From assembly GCA_036702975.1 (NCBI GenBank), contig DATNPX010000058.1:1-18816 (forward strand): a stretch of 18,816 bases of DNA, read 5' to 3'. Numbering within the stretch: the stretch's first letter is position 1; each line of letters opens with the position of its first letter. This DNA is from DATNPX01 sp036702975 (GTDB lineage: Bacteria > Cyanobacteriota > Vampirovibrionia > Obscuribacterales > Obscuribacteraceae). This document shows positions 1 through 8,577 of this stretch, in pieces. The translations under genes and the position numbers were made by a program. The notes below the pieces were generated by a model that was given only the letters and a program-made list of their open reading frames with translations, was not told the origin of the DNA and searched no databases.

Positions 1-2
1 AA

Positions 3-362
3 ATCACCGAAGTTCATGGTGACATGCAGATCAAATCAATCAAAATCCAATCTAAAACGGAAGGTAGCTTCGATCTACCTGCGGCGGGAGTATTTGTCTT
101 TATCGGTGCCGAGGCAGATCACAGTTGGATTCCTGACTCAATTGCGCGCGACGATAAAGGATTCGTGCTGACCGGAATCGACGCTCTCAATTCGGGGCTG
201 TGGCCGTTGAAAGAGAGGACGCCATGCGCTCTTGAAACAAGCATGCCGCGAGTTCTGGCAGCTGGCGATATTCGCTCAGGAACGACCAAGCGCGTCGGGT
301 TTGCCGTCGGCGATGGTTCACTTGCGGTTTCCTGCGCTCATAATTTATTGCAATTGGGATGA
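3..362 (+). CDS. Thioredoxin-reductase-like FAD oxidoreductase, C-terminal part (5' end outside window)
   Basis: The open frame enters from the left edge, so only about the last 119 residues are seen; the ATG at 24 is internal. The visible part is the FAD-binding C-terminal lobe of the thioredoxin reductase family: a strand ending in GAEAD, an LETSMPRVLAAGDIRSG stretch (the conserved AGDxR FAD-contacting turn) and KRVGFAVGDGS, where the flavin-contact helix begins. Family members transfer electrons from NADPH via FAD, usually to a CxxC disulfide. The NADPH domain and any CxxC lie upstream, so true thioredoxin reductase activity cannot be judged; some relatives carry an N-terminal cyclic-nucleotide-binding domain. 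The gene ends 17 bp before the convergent GH15 gene, with no terminator hairpin between them. Confidence 0.85.
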   Translation: MTEVHGDMQIKSIKIQSKTEGSFDLPAAGVFVFIGAEADHSWIPDSIARDDKGFVLTGIDALNSGLWPLKERTPCALETSMPRVLAAGDIRSGTTKRVGFAVGDGSLAVSCAHNLLQLG

Positions 363-379
363 GCGCATAACCTCGCTTC

Positions 380-2374
380 TCACATTGGAGCAATTGTGTG
401 CGCAAAAATGTTTTCCTGCATTAATATTCGACGCTTATCGATGTATTCAAGCACGCACATGACGAAGGTAGCATGGCTCCAGGTGAGCGGCGAAACTGAT
501 AGCGGATCGTTTGTATACGGGTGAACCTGCTCAGCCAACACACCAGATGGCAGTGCGTGGTCAGCGACCCACTCCAACATCTTCACCGCGTCTCGCAATC
601 CATCTTGAGATTTAGCAGCGGCAATGTCATATTGAGCCAGCCACATCGTGCAGATGAACCATGGATTGCCAGGAACATTTGCAATGTCTTGCGAGACCTG
701 ATGATAGTAGTCATTCTCATATCGAGCACAACCACCGACATCAGACTTGATCCACAAGCGCTCGCGAATCGCATCCATAGTGGCTTTGACTTTCGGGTCT
801 TGCGGCGGAAGCGCGCCGAACGCGAAAACACCATACATTGCAGCATCGACCGTCATGTCTAGCTTGTAACCGTCAGCGGTGCGAGTGGCCATGCGGCAGA
901 AGCGATTATCGGCTTCGCTCCACATATGCTGAACCATCGCCGCTTGAATTTCTTCTGCGGCCTCGGTCCAGCGTCTGTGATGCTCAAGCTCACCAAGCGC
1001 GTGAGCGAAGTGTGCCGCGGCGTTCAATCCACCGATCACACTGGCGACGGTGAACATATGAACTCCATAACGCTCTTCCCATAGATCGTAAGAGGGCAGC
1101 GGTAGCTTAGTCACTTCGTCTCTATATTTCACAAGGAAATCTGCACCATGCACGACAAGCTTGTTGTAAAACGGCTTCATGATTTCCACATGGCGGAATT
1201 TTTTGAAATGCGACCACAACGACCAGATCACCAACGCAGTTTCGTCTTCCTGAATAGGCAATTCCGGCTTACCGTCTCGAATCCACGGGTGCCAGCTCGA
1301 CGCCAGCGATTTATCTGGATTGTACTTGTGCATCAAGTATCCATCTTCTTTGATAACGTCAGCACAGAACTGGAAAAAATTATGGGCGACGTCGCGATAT
1401 CCGGCGCGCGACATTGCGTGCGCGACCAATGCTCCATCACGCGGCCACATATATGAATATGTATCGCGTGCAAACTGCGCAATGTCGTGGTCGTTAGCGG
1501 CAATGATGGCTCCGCCTTCATCAATTTGAGTGCGAATCGTCAACAGGCTGCGTTTGAACAAATCAACGACTTTGGGCGGCAGATTCATATAATCGATATG
1601 TTCGGGGTTCACCCACAGACGCCAGTAGTTCTGGTTTCGCGGCACAAAATAGTCAGGGCCCTTGCGGCGTACAGTTGCGTCGAGTGCCGATACCTCCTCA
1701 TACGTTTTGCCAAAGCACATCCACATGTGCGCGATTTCTTTCCCTTTGGCAGGAACTTTGACGGTAATGCCTACTGTTGAATCTACCGAACCCTGCGCGA
1801 TAGGGTTTCCAGCCAAAAGTCCGTCCTCAGCATCCTTATAAGTTCCTTCGCAACCATTCACTTCTTTGTTGCCTATCGACCATTGCGATACGCCTACTAA
1901 ATGTGGATTGGAAACATTAATGAGAAACCAGCGATTCTTTTTATATTGAATGACCGACTCAGTTTTCGGATCGAAAAATGCTGTATCGCCGACCTCGTTT
2001 TCAGATATATGGAAATCGTGGTGGAAAAACAGCCTTACTTCACGATCTTTTCCGCTCGTATCGGTGACATGTATCTCGCGCATAAAAATATCGTGGAGAT
2101 AATCGACGGTGTCGTGCATGCGCAGGTCGACCTGCAAATCGGCGTTGTGCAAAAAAACGTCGGTAACGAGGCTTTCCTTGACGTAGTGACGCTTTATGTC
2201 CCAGCCCTGACCAACCCAGGCGAATTTGCCATCAGCCCAAACGCCAAACTGCGAGACGTGACCGATAGTTTGATTCTCCTGACCGACGTGCGGATAATAA
2301 ATGTCGCGAATCCTGTAGTCTTTATCAAAATTGATTAAAACAGTGCCGTTACCAACTGGAAGATCTCGTGGCAT
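380..2374 (-). CDS. Glycoside hydrolase family 15 protein (glucoamylase-like)
   Basis: A 664-residue protein with the two-part layout of bacterial GH15 enzymes: an N-terminal beta-sandwich domain (about residues 1-255) and a C-terminal (alpha/alpha)6 barrel (about 265-650). Visible barrel motifs are WPRDGAL (310-316, substrate contact), QEDETALV (375-382), YDLWEER (429-435), where E433 matches the family's general acid, and LAEQVHP (613-619), where E615 matches the general base. The family releases glucose from the non-reducing ends of alpha-glucans; relatives include glucodextranases and trehalases, so the substrate is not fixed by sequence. There is no signal peptide, so a cytoplasmic role in glycogen or maltodextrin turnover is likely. 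A GGAG Shine-Dalgarno sits about 7-8 nt before the ATG. It is divergent from the M23 gene across about 200 bp. Confidence 0.9.
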   Translation of the reverse strand: MPRDLPVGNGTVLINFDKDYRIRDIYYPHVGQENQTIGHVSQFGVWADGKFAWVGQGWDIKRHYVKESLVTDVFLHNADLQVDLRMHDTVDYLHDIFMREIHVTDTSGKDREVRLFFHHDFHISENEVGDTAFFDPKTESVIQYKKNRWFLINVSNPHLVGVSQWSIGNKEVNGCEGTYKDAEDGLLAGNPIAQGSVDSTVGITVKVPAKGKEIAHMWMCFGKTYEEVSALDATVRRKGPDYFVPRNQNYWRLWVNPEHIDYMNLPPKVVDLFKRSLLTIRTQIDEGGAIIAANDHDIAQFARDTYSYMWPRDGALVAHAMSRAGYRDVAHNFFQFCADVIKEDGYLMHKYNPDKSLASSWHPWIRDGKPELPIQEDETALVIWSLWSHFKKFRHVEIMKPFYNKLVVHGADFLVKYRDEVTKLPLPSYDLWEERYGVHMFTVASVIGGLNAAAHFAHALGELEHHRRWTEAAEEIQAAMVQHMWSEADNRFCRMATRTADGYKLDMTVDAAMYGVFAFGALPPQDPKVKATMDAIRERLWIKSDVGGCARYENDYYHQVSQDIANVPGNPWFICTMWLAQYDIAAAKSQDGLRDAVKMLEWVADHALPSGVLAEQVHPYTNDPLSVSPLTWSHATFVMCVLEYIDKRRILMQENIFAHTIAPM

Positions 2375-2585
2375 TTTTCACTCTCCGATACGGCTGGAAC
2401 TACTATGTCGATCAATAAATTGATGGACACACGGTATTTGATCAGTTCCACCCAAACCCAACAGCAAAACTATAAACCGTGAATTTGTAACTTTTGCATA
2501 TCAGAAGATCATTTTAGAAGTCGTCTGAACTCGACGGAACAACCGTTTAATCATTCTCGTCCGGAAAAACGGAGGAATGACAAGC

Positions 2586-3173
2586 GTGAAAAGAGTTTTC
2601 AGAGAAATCATCGCACTCTCTGCTACTGCCATCACCAGCGGTGCCTCTGCAACATATGCGTTTGCCGCTACTGATGTCAAAGTCGTCAATCCAATAGGAG
2701 AGCCACCGCTCAGCGCTCAACAAGCCGCTAGCGCCATCGTGGAGCTGCGCCGCAAAAAGCTCGAAATTCCAATCACAGGTTTCGATATATCGAAAGTGAA
2801 AGGCTCCTTTTATGAAACTCATGGAGGCGTGATGCACGGCGCAGCGGACATGCTTGCGCCGAGAAACACGCCCGTGCACGCCGTCGAGAATGGAAAAATC
2901 ACAAAGCTGTTCACGAGCAAACGAGGCGGGTTGACGATTTATCAGGCCGACCCATCAGGGAGATTCGTTTATTACTATGCTCATCTGGAAAAGTATGCTC
3001 CAGGTCTTCATGATGGTGATTCAGTAAAAAAAGGCGAGATTATTGGGTTTGTTGGCACCTCCGGCAACGCACCACCGAACACCCCACATCTTCATTTTTC
3101 CGTCGGGTTGGGAGATGCGCTGAAAAAATGGTGGGTGACTTCATCAGTCGATCCTTATGAAGTATTCAAGTAA
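2586..3173 (+). CDS. Secreted M23 family metallopeptidase (LytM-type)
   Basis: Exported zinc peptidase of the M23/LytM family, which cuts peptide bridges in peptidoglycan. Counting from the ATG at 2577, the metal site is complete: HxxxD at H87/D91 (in MHGAADMLAP), YYYAH with H136, and HLH at 171-173. A basic start followed by a hydrophobic segment ending near Ala30-Ala31 is a Sec signal peptide. No coiled coil or LysM domain is present, so it is a compact catalytic domain with a short linker. Start choice: GGAGG at 2571-2575 lies only 1 nt before the ATG at 2577 but 10 nt before the in-frame GTG at 2586, which also begins with the usual KR of a signal peptide; GTG is preferred. The next gene, an L,D-transpeptidase, also acts on the wall. 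Confidence 0.88.
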   Translation: MKRVFREIIALSATAITSGASATYAFAATDVKVVNPIGEPPLSAQQAASAIVELRRKKLEIPITGFDISKVKGSFYETHGGVMHGAADMLAPRNTPVHAVENGKITKLFTSKRGGLTIYQADPSGRFVYYYAHLEKYAPGLHDGDSVKKGEIIGFVGTSGNAPPNTPHLHFSVGLGDALKKWWVTSSVDPYEVFK

Positions 3174-3192
3174 ATAGATGAACTGTCTACAT

Positions 3193-3257
3193 AAATGAGC
3201 CATGCAACAAATGAGCCATGCAACAAATGAGTCGTTCAAACAAGTGAGCCGTTCAAG
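3193..3257 (+). repeat. Four-unit degenerate 16-17 bp tandem repeat
   Basis: Units start at 3193, 3209, 3225 and 3242. Units 1 and 2 are identical (AAATGAGCCATGCAAC); units 3 and 4 diverge to AAATGAGTCGTTCAAAC and AAGTGAGCCGTTCAAG. The array begins 19 bp after the M23 stop codon and lies in the spacer before the L,D-transpeptidase gene. The last unit ends in TTCAAGTAAA, the same string that ends the M23 gene (at 3165-3174), so the array may have grown from the gene's 3' end. No coding or terminator function is evident. Confidence 0.8.
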
Positions 3258-3355
3258 TAAAACTTTTTCTTACCGCTCAGATAAAAACCGCTCCAGACTG
3301 GAACCAAAGCGCAGACGGTTTCGCCTATGACTTGTCAGGTTTTGGGGGCGCGTGC

Positions 3356-4144
3356 ATGAAATACAGTTTCCTGGTTGCAGCAATTTTGAGCTGCGTCGTC
3401 AGCTCAGGTCCAGCACTTAGCGCAGCTCCACCGACATCCACAAAAGCGGCTCCTGCTCAAGCCGGAACAAAAAAAACAAACATGCAATATCCGTTTATCA
3501 ATGGACACTATGCCCTGACCGGCGTGCTCAAAACCAACGGGTATCGGTCAGACGCTCCAACCGTGGTCGTAGTCGACAAAGGCAGCCACTTTACTCACAT
3601 ACTACAGTTGCAGCACTTTCCCAAAAGAGATGAAATCGTACGTGTTATGACGGTGTCCAACGCCGTCGGCAACGAAGACAAGCCTACCCCTCCGGGACGC
3701 TACCTTGTCGCGATGAAGAAAAAATTCCCTGTGTGGATTCCAACCAAAGAGATAGACCCCAAACAGAAGCCTGTACCGCCATACAATGAAACGCACAAAA
3801 ATCCGCTTGGAGTGGCGGCTATCTACCTCAACAAGTACGAGCTAGCTCTGCACGGCACAAATGAGCCCAAGATGATTCGTAAAAGTGTCAGCCACGGGTG
3901 TATACGCCATTCTAACGCTGACATTTCTCGAATTTTCGGAATGGTCAAGCAGAACACGCCGGTCTACATCGTGCGGCAGTTCAGAGGCACAGTACTGAAT
4001 CGGAGCGACTTCATAAAAGGTGGCGCGCCTGAAGACAAGCCAGTCGCAAAATCAGACCCCACTACCAAGAAGTCCGAAGTTGAGCCAACGCCTCTTCCAG
4101 TACCGAACAAGCACAAACGTATTGTTATCGAAGAGACTTGTTAG
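3356..4144 (+). CDS. Secreted L,D-transpeptidase (YkuD domain)
   Basis: Peptidoglycan L,D-transpeptidase, which forms 3-3 cross-links or attaches proteins to the wall outside the cytoplasmic membrane. Counting from the ATG at 3356 (262 residues), a signal peptide covers about residues 1-23, a short Ala/Pro/Thr linker follows, and the YkuD domain spans about 65-206. Its catalytic block is complete: HGT at 166-168 and SHGCIR at 179-184 with C182 as nucleophile. A Pro/Lys-rich tail of about 45 residues follows. The frame is open upstream to a TTG at 3332, but a GGGGG run at 3344-3348 lies 7 nt before the ATG at 3356 and the signal peptide begins there. The last 20 bp overlap the end of the convergent ABC transporter gene. 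Confidence 0.9.
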   Translation: MKYSFLVAAILSCVVSSGPALSAAPPTSTKAAPAQAGTKKTNMQYPFINGHYALTGVLKTNGYRSDAPTVVVVDKGSHFTHILQLQHFPKRDEIVRVMTVSNAVGNEDKPTPPGRYLVAMKKKFPVWIPTKEIDPKQKPVPPYNETHKNPLGVAAIYLNKYELALHGTNEPKMIRKSVSHGCIRHSNADISRIFGMVKQNTPVYIVRQFRGTVLNRSDFIKGGAPEDKPVAKSDPTTKKSEVEPTPLPVPNKHKRIVIEETC

Positions 4145-5990
4145 GCTCAGTACTTCCAATCGCAATAATGCTGTCGTCTGAATCACGTTCACGAAATTGT
4201 TGCCGGTAGAGCTTTGCATACACACCATCGGTCGCCAGGAGCTCTGCATGTGTTCCGCCCTCGACCAGGCCTCCTTGCTCAATCACAAATATTTTGTCAG
4301 CCGCGAGGATTGTCGAAAGTCGGTGGGCGATCACGAGGCTTGTCCTTCCCTTCATCAAAGGCACAAACGCCTGCTGAATCAAAGCTTCGTTTACTGAATC
4401 GAGAGCGCTGGTTGCTTCATCGAGAATCAGAATCTTCGGATTTTTCAGTAGAACCCGAGCTATCGCAAGACGCTGCCGTTCGCCACCGCTGAGCTTGTGA
4501 CCTCGCTCACCAACGATTGTTTTGTACCCTTCCGGCAGGGCAACAATGAAGTCATGGATGTTGGCTGCTTGAGCCGCACTGATTAATTCAGCGTCTGTGG
4601 CATCGGCGCGGGCGTATCTGAGGTTGTTCTCGATAGTGTCATGAAAGAGGTACGTTTCCTGAGTGACGATACCGATGTGCGAACGCAACGACTGCAAATC
4701 AACATCTTTGACGTCATGTCCATCCACCAGAACCGCGCCCTCTTCTGCATCATAAAACCGAGGCACCAGCTGGGTTATCGTAGTCTTACCAGCCCCCGAC
4801 GGGCCAACAAATGCCACCATTTCTCCAGGTTCGATGAGAAAAGAGATGTCATTCAACGCTTTTCTGTTTTCGGAATAAGAAAAATGCACACGACTAAATT
4901 CGACTTTTCCTGCCACCTCATTTAGTATCAACGCACCATCGATCTTTGACTTTTCCTCCGTCATGTCGAGATATTCAAAAATGCGCTCAAACACAGCGAG
5001 CGCGCCAACCACCTGCACTTGCACCCCAGCCAGAGCAGAGGCTGGACCGTATAATCTGTTTAGCAGCGTCGTAAATGTCACTACCACGCCAATCGTGACA
5101 GACTTCTGAATCGCGAGCCATCCGCCCAACAGCCACACCGCTGCAGGACCGATAGTCACCATCGCTGTAATCAGCATCAGGAACCATCGGCCAACCATTG
5201 CCAGATTCACTTCCAACTTCATCAAGTCTGTGCCGACATTGTAGAAGCGTTCATGCTCATACGATTCGCGCACAAACGATTTGATCAAAGTAATGCCCGA
5301 AATAGAAAGAGTTTCTTGCGTCAAAGCCTCGATTTCATCACGCTTTTGCCTCGTCTTCTTCCTCACCTCATACATTCGACGGCCAACAGGCCAGATCGGA
5401 AATATCATGAATGGAATAATTCCAATCGAAAGAAGAGCCAGGCGCCAGTTCAAAACAAACACCGTAACAAGCGTTGTTGTAATCATGAACGCATTGGTGA
5501 CAACCGTTACCATGGTGCCGGTGACAACGTTATCGATGCTATCGACATCGCTGGAGACGCGATTCATAATTTCACCGGTTTTGGTGCTCGTGAAAAAATC
5601 GAGAGGCATTCTATGCAAATGCGAAACCAGCGATGAACGAATATCGCGCACGATGCCTTCACCAACTAGCGAATTCAGATATCCCTGGTAGACGCCAACC
5701 AGCCCGGCAAGCAGTGCGGCTACAATCATTCCTGACACGTAAAACAGCACAGCACCAAAATCACTTTTCGGGATTGCAGTGTCAATCAATCGCAGCGTGC
5801 AAAGTGGTGGCACCAATCCAAGCAGCGCACCGATAAAAATCGCGACGATAACCTGAGCTTCCTGTTTCCAATAAGGTTGAAAAAGTCTGGCGATGCGTTT
5901 CCACTCGACGGGTTTCTTCACCCGGGGTTTTTCCGGGTTGAACATGTTAGACCACATCAAGTGGACTGGTGGACCGCCTCCGCTGAACAT
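4125..5990 (-). CDS. ABC exporter, fused membrane and ATPase domains (MsbA/lipid-drug exporter type)
   Basis: A 621-residue half-transporter working as a homodimer in the cytoplasmic membrane. Six membrane segments fall in about residues 44-320 after a basic cytoplasmic start. The nucleotide-binding domain follows with Walker A GPSGAGKTT (396-404), Q-loop Q444, signature LSGGE (500-504), Walker B ILILDE (520-525) and H-loop H556, all intact, so it should hydrolyse ATP. The family exports lipid A precursors, other lipids, peptides or drugs; the substrate is not readable from sequence. The start is supported by AGGAAG about 7 nt upstream. Its neighbour across the convergent end is a cell-wall enzyme, but the opposite strands mean no shared operon. 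The final codons overlap the transpeptidase gene by 20 bp. Confidence 0.92.
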   Translation of the reverse strand: MFSGGGPPVHLMWSNMFNPEKPRVKKPVEWKRIARLFQPYWKQEAQVIVAIFIGALLGLVPPLCTLRLIDTAIPKSDFGAVLFYVSGMIVAALLAGLVGVYQGYLNSLVGEGIVRDIRSSLVSHLHRMPLDFFTSTKTGEIMNRVSSDVDSIDNVVTGTMVTVVTNAFMITTTLVTVFVLNWRLALLSIGIIPFMIFPIWPVGRRMYEVRKKTRQKRDEIEALTQETLSISGITLIKSFVRESYEHERFYNVGTDLMKLEVNLAMVGRWFLMLITAMVTIGPAAVWLLGGWLAIQKSVTIGVVVTFTTLLNRLYGPASALAGVQVQVVGALAVFERIFEYLDMTEEKSKIDGALILNEVAGKVEFSRVHFSYSENRKALNDISFLIEPGEMVAFVGPSGAGKTTITQLVPRFYDAEEGAVLVDGHDVKDVDLQSLRSHIGIVTQETYLFHDTIENNLRYARADATDAELISAAQAANIHDFIVALPEGYKTIVGERGHKLSGGERQRLAIARVLLKNPKILILDEATSALDSVNEALIQQAFVPLMKGRTSLVIAHRLSTILAADKIFVIEQGGLVEGGTHAELLATDGVYAKLYRQQFRERDSDDSIIAIGSTEPNKSLR

Positions 5991-6268
5991 TTTTTAGCTT
6001 CCTGGATTTCTCACACGTATAACCGCGTCATACTTCTAAATTTTTGGTCAAAGTTCCTGGCGGTCCTCAAATTTGCAAGCGCTCGCGTTGCGCCGGTTGC
6101 AAGTATCTATGGTATCTCAGTAATTGTGTTTTCTGCGTGTACCGATGAGAAATGTCGCTCGCTGATGGAGCTGTCGAAATGATTGGGTTCAGCCAATTGA
6201 GTGCAGGAGATGCTCTGATTGCTTTACAATAGGCGAACCCGCCATAGAACTGTTGAGTTGGAGAGCCT

Positions 6269-6445
6269 ATGTCTGAACCGAAAGCCGCAGAGAATGACAA
6301 CTGCGCCGAGAGACCGCTGATGAATAAGCGGGTCGAGCGCAAAGATGATGGACGCATTTTGATCTATTACAAATTTGACGAAAAGCCTTCGCCCGCTGGT
6401 TCAGCGCCCCACAAGCTATCAACTGAAACGGCAGGTGCGCAATGA
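6269..6445 (+). CDS. Small conserved-looking protein, 58 aa, translationally coupled to galE
   Basis: I do not recognise the family. The ATG at 6269 has a GGAG at 6260-6263 with 5 nt spacing, and the TGA stop overlaps the galE start as ATGA (6442-6445), the usual mark of translational coupling. The 58-residue product is hydrophilic and charged, with a compact middle around residues 18-38 (MNKRVERKDDGRILIYYKFD) that looks like a short folded beta segment, flanked by probably disordered ends. No membrane segment or signal peptide is present. A TACAAT -10-like box at 6225-6230 would place the transcript start just upstream, though no good -35 accompanies it. It is probably the first gene of the gal operon; it may be a small regulator or partner of GalE, which is inference only. 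Confidence 0.65.
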   Translation: MSEPKAAENDNCAERPLMNKRVERKDDGRILIYYKFDEKPSPAGSAPHKLSTETAGAQ

Positions 6446-7440
6446 AGATTCTGGTCGTAGGCGGCGCTGGCTACATCGGCTCAGTGACGGTGGAGCAGCT
6501 GGTAGAGCACAAACACGAAGTAATTGTGCTTGACAATCTGTGCAGAGGTCATGCTGAAGCAATCACAGGAAAAGCAAAATTTGTTCAGGGTGACATGGGA
6601 AGCGCGGACGATTTGAACGCCATTTTTAAAGCAGATAGGATCGACGCGGTTATGCACTTCGGTGCGCTTAGCCTGGTTGGTCAATCGGTTGAACAGCCTT
6701 CAGAATATTTCCGCAACAATGTCTCAAACGGAATCACGCTTCTGGACGTCATGCTGTCGCATGGCGTGAAAAAATTCGTTTTTTCATCGACTGCAGCAGT
6801 CTATGGAGAACCGCATACCTCGCCGATTACAGAGGATTTTCCTCTCACTCCGACCAGTCCATATGGTGACAGCAAGCTTGCTTACGAAAAGATTTTAAAG
6901 TGGTACGCGAATGCGTACGGTTTGATGTACGCGGCGCTGAGATACTTTAACGTCGCGGGAGCGACAGAGTGCGCTGGCGAAGAACACGACCCGGAAACAC
7001 ATCTTATCCCGCTTGTCTTACAAGTCGCACGAGGCGACCGACCGTTTGTCACCATATTCGGTGACGATTATCCAACTCCTGATGGTACAGGAATCAGAGA
7101 CTACATCCACGTGAAAGATCTGGCTCACGCACATTTGCTGGCCGTGGAACATTTGAAAACTCCCGGTCAGAGCGATGTTTACAATCTCGGTAGCGGCACA
7201 GGATTTTCAGTCAAGCAAATCATTGAAGTGGCAACCAAAGTGACCGGCAAGCAAATTGCCACCAGAATAGGTCCACGCAGAGCTGGAGACCCTTCAATCC
7301 TCATTGCATCGAGCCAGAAAATTCAAAAAGAACTGGGCTGGACACCGAAATACGGCGCGCTTGAAACAATTATTGGAGACGCGTGGAACTGGCACCGAAA
7401 TAATCCAAAAGGTTACCTGAGAGAACAAGCACATGTCTGA
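6442..7440 (+). CDS. galE: UDP-glucose 4-epimerase
   Basis: Interconverts UDP-glucose and UDP-galactose in the cytoplasm, regenerating UDP-glucose for the Leloir pathway and supplying UDP-galactose for surface glycans. The 332-residue protein is a standard extended short-chain dehydrogenase: NAD-binding GGAGYIGS (7-14), acidic LDNL (30-33) for the adenosine ribose, SSTAAVYGEP (115-124) and the catalytic PYGDSK (Y141, K145). T117 stands where E. coli has Ser124, a common substitution in this family. The C-terminal half carries the sugar-nucleotide contacts, such as the RYFNVAGA block. The start overlaps the upstream 58-residue gene by 4 bp and the end overlaps galT by 8 bp, so the three are almost certainly one transcript. 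Confidence 0.96.
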   Translation: MKILVVGGAGYIGSVTVEQLVEHKHEVIVLDNLCRGHAEAITGKAKFVQGDMGSADDLNAIFKADRIDAVMHFGALSLVGQSVEQPSEYFRNNVSNGITLLDVMLSHGVKKFVFSSTAAVYGEPHTSPITEDFPLTPTSPYGDSKLAYEKILKWYANAYGLMYAALRYFNVAGATECAGEEHDPETHLIPLVLQVARGDRPFVTIFGDDYPTPDGTGIRDYIHVKDLAHAHLLAVEHLKTPGQSDVYNLGSGTGFSVKQIIEVATKVTGKQIATRIGPRRAGDPSILIASSQKIQKELGWTPKYGALETIIGDAWNWHRNNPKGYLREQAHV

Positions 7441-8413
7441 AATGCGATGGAATCCAGTTATGGGCGAGTGGGTAGTTACAGCCACTCACCGACAAGACAG
7501 AACTTTTCTACCGCCGGCAGGATACTGCCCGCTCTGTCCGACTGCTGAAGGCGGCTTCCCAACAGAAGTTCCGGAGCCGGACTACGAATTTGTCGTTTTC
7601 GAAAATAAATTTCCCAGCCTCAAGCGCGAACCTGGAGAACCTGAAATAGAAGGCAGTGAATTGTATCCAGTCAAGCCGTCGCTCGGCGTCTGCGAAGTGG
7701 TGCTCTACTCGTCCGATCACAAAGGCACACTCGCTGATCTCTCCGTCAAAAAGATGGAAGAATTGGTGAGGGTATGGCGAGATAGATATGAGGAGTTAGG
7801 CAGCCGCGAAGAAATTGATTACGTCTTCATCTTCGAGAACAAAGGCGAGGCGATCGGAGTTACTATCCATCACCCACACGGTCAAATCTATGCATTCTCC
7901 TATATTCCGCCCCGCATCGAACGCGAATTGCAAAACGAAGCTAAACACATCGAGAAGACAGGAAGGTGCCTTCATTGCGAAATCGTCAACGGAGAGCTGA
8001 GCGAGCGCAAACGCATCGTCGCTGAGTCGCAACATTTTGTCGCGTTTATTCCGTTTTACGCCCGTTACCCGTATGAAGTGCATCTGTACAGCAAGGAACA
8101 CCGCGGCTGCATGTCTGACTTCTCTGCGGCTGAAGAGAGAGATCTGGCGCGGATATTGAAGGAGTTGCTGCACAAATATGACGGACTCTGGGGATTTTCA
8201 ATGCCCTACATGATGGTTATGCACCAGAAGCCCACAGATGGAAAACCTTATCCAGGCTGCCACTATCACATCGAATTCTATCCACCTTTGAGAACGCCGG
8301 AGAAATTGAAATATCTGGCTGGCTGCGAATCTGGCGCGGGTACATTCGTCAATGACACTTTGCCGGAAGTAAAAGCTGAGGAATTGCGCGCCGTAAAGGT
8401 GACTGTAAATTAG
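7433..8413 (+). CDS. galT: Galactose-1-phosphate uridylyltransferase
   Basis: Class I GalT: moves UMP from UDP-glucose to galactose-1-phosphate through a histidine-bound intermediate. The 326-residue protein shows CPLC (32-35) as zinc ligands, the active-site HPHGQ (147-151) with H149 as the nucleophile, and a later HYHIEFYPP block from the second HIT-like repeat. An extra CxxC at C179/C182 (CLHC) is also present and could be a second metal site. The start at 7433 lies inside galE, with GAGAG a few bases upstream. The TAG stop at 8411-8413 sits inside the first unit of a 15-bp tandem repeat that continues in the same frame for seven units. Confidence 0.96.
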   Translation: MSEMRWNPVMGEWVVTATHRQDRTFLPPAGYCPLCPTAEGGFPTEVPEPDYEFVVFENKFPSLKREPGEPEIEGSELYPVKPSLGVCEVVLYSSDHKGTLADLSVKKMEELVRVWRDRYEELGSREEIDYVFIFENKGEAIGVTIHHPHGQIYAFSYIPPRIERELQNEAKHIEKTGRCLHCEIVNGELSERKRIVAESQHFVAFIPFYARYPYEVHLYSKEHRGCMSDFSAAEERDLARILKELLHKYDGLWGFSMPYMMVMHQKPTDGKPYPGCHYHIEFYPPLRTPEKLKYLAGCESGAGTFVNDTLPEVKAEELRAVKVTVN

Positions 8414-8510
8414 TTCGATGTGAATTAGTTCGTTGTGAATTAGTCCGTTGTGATTTAGTCCGTTGTGATTTAGTCCGTTGTGAATTTGTCCGTTGTGATT
8501 TTGTCCATTG
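8406..8510 (+). repeat. Seven-unit 15-bp tandem repeat overlapping the galT stop codon
   Basis: Seven contiguous 15-bp units begin at 8406, 8421, 8436, 8451, 8466, 8481 and 8496, with consensus TGAATTAGTCCGTTG. Units 4 and 5 are identical and the outer units are the most diverged, the pattern of array growth by slippage or unequal exchange. Because 15 is a multiple of three, the galT stop TAG (8411-8413) recurs in the galT frame in units 1 to 5 and becomes TTG in units 6 and 7. The array fills most of the galT-galK spacer. On the other strand it reads as a pentapeptide repeat (SQRTN/K), but that frame has no coding support. Confidence 0.92.
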
Positions 8511-8577
8511 TGGTGCTGGGATGCTAGAAGCAGTCAGTTTAGCTGAGCAAGAGTGATGTGAAGTAAGGAGTGGCAAC

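Noticed and set aside
6552..6810. Threonine at the GalE position of E. coli Ser124 as an active-site defect
   Set aside because: Thr is a common natural substitute in bacterial GalE, and Tyr141/Lys145 are intact.
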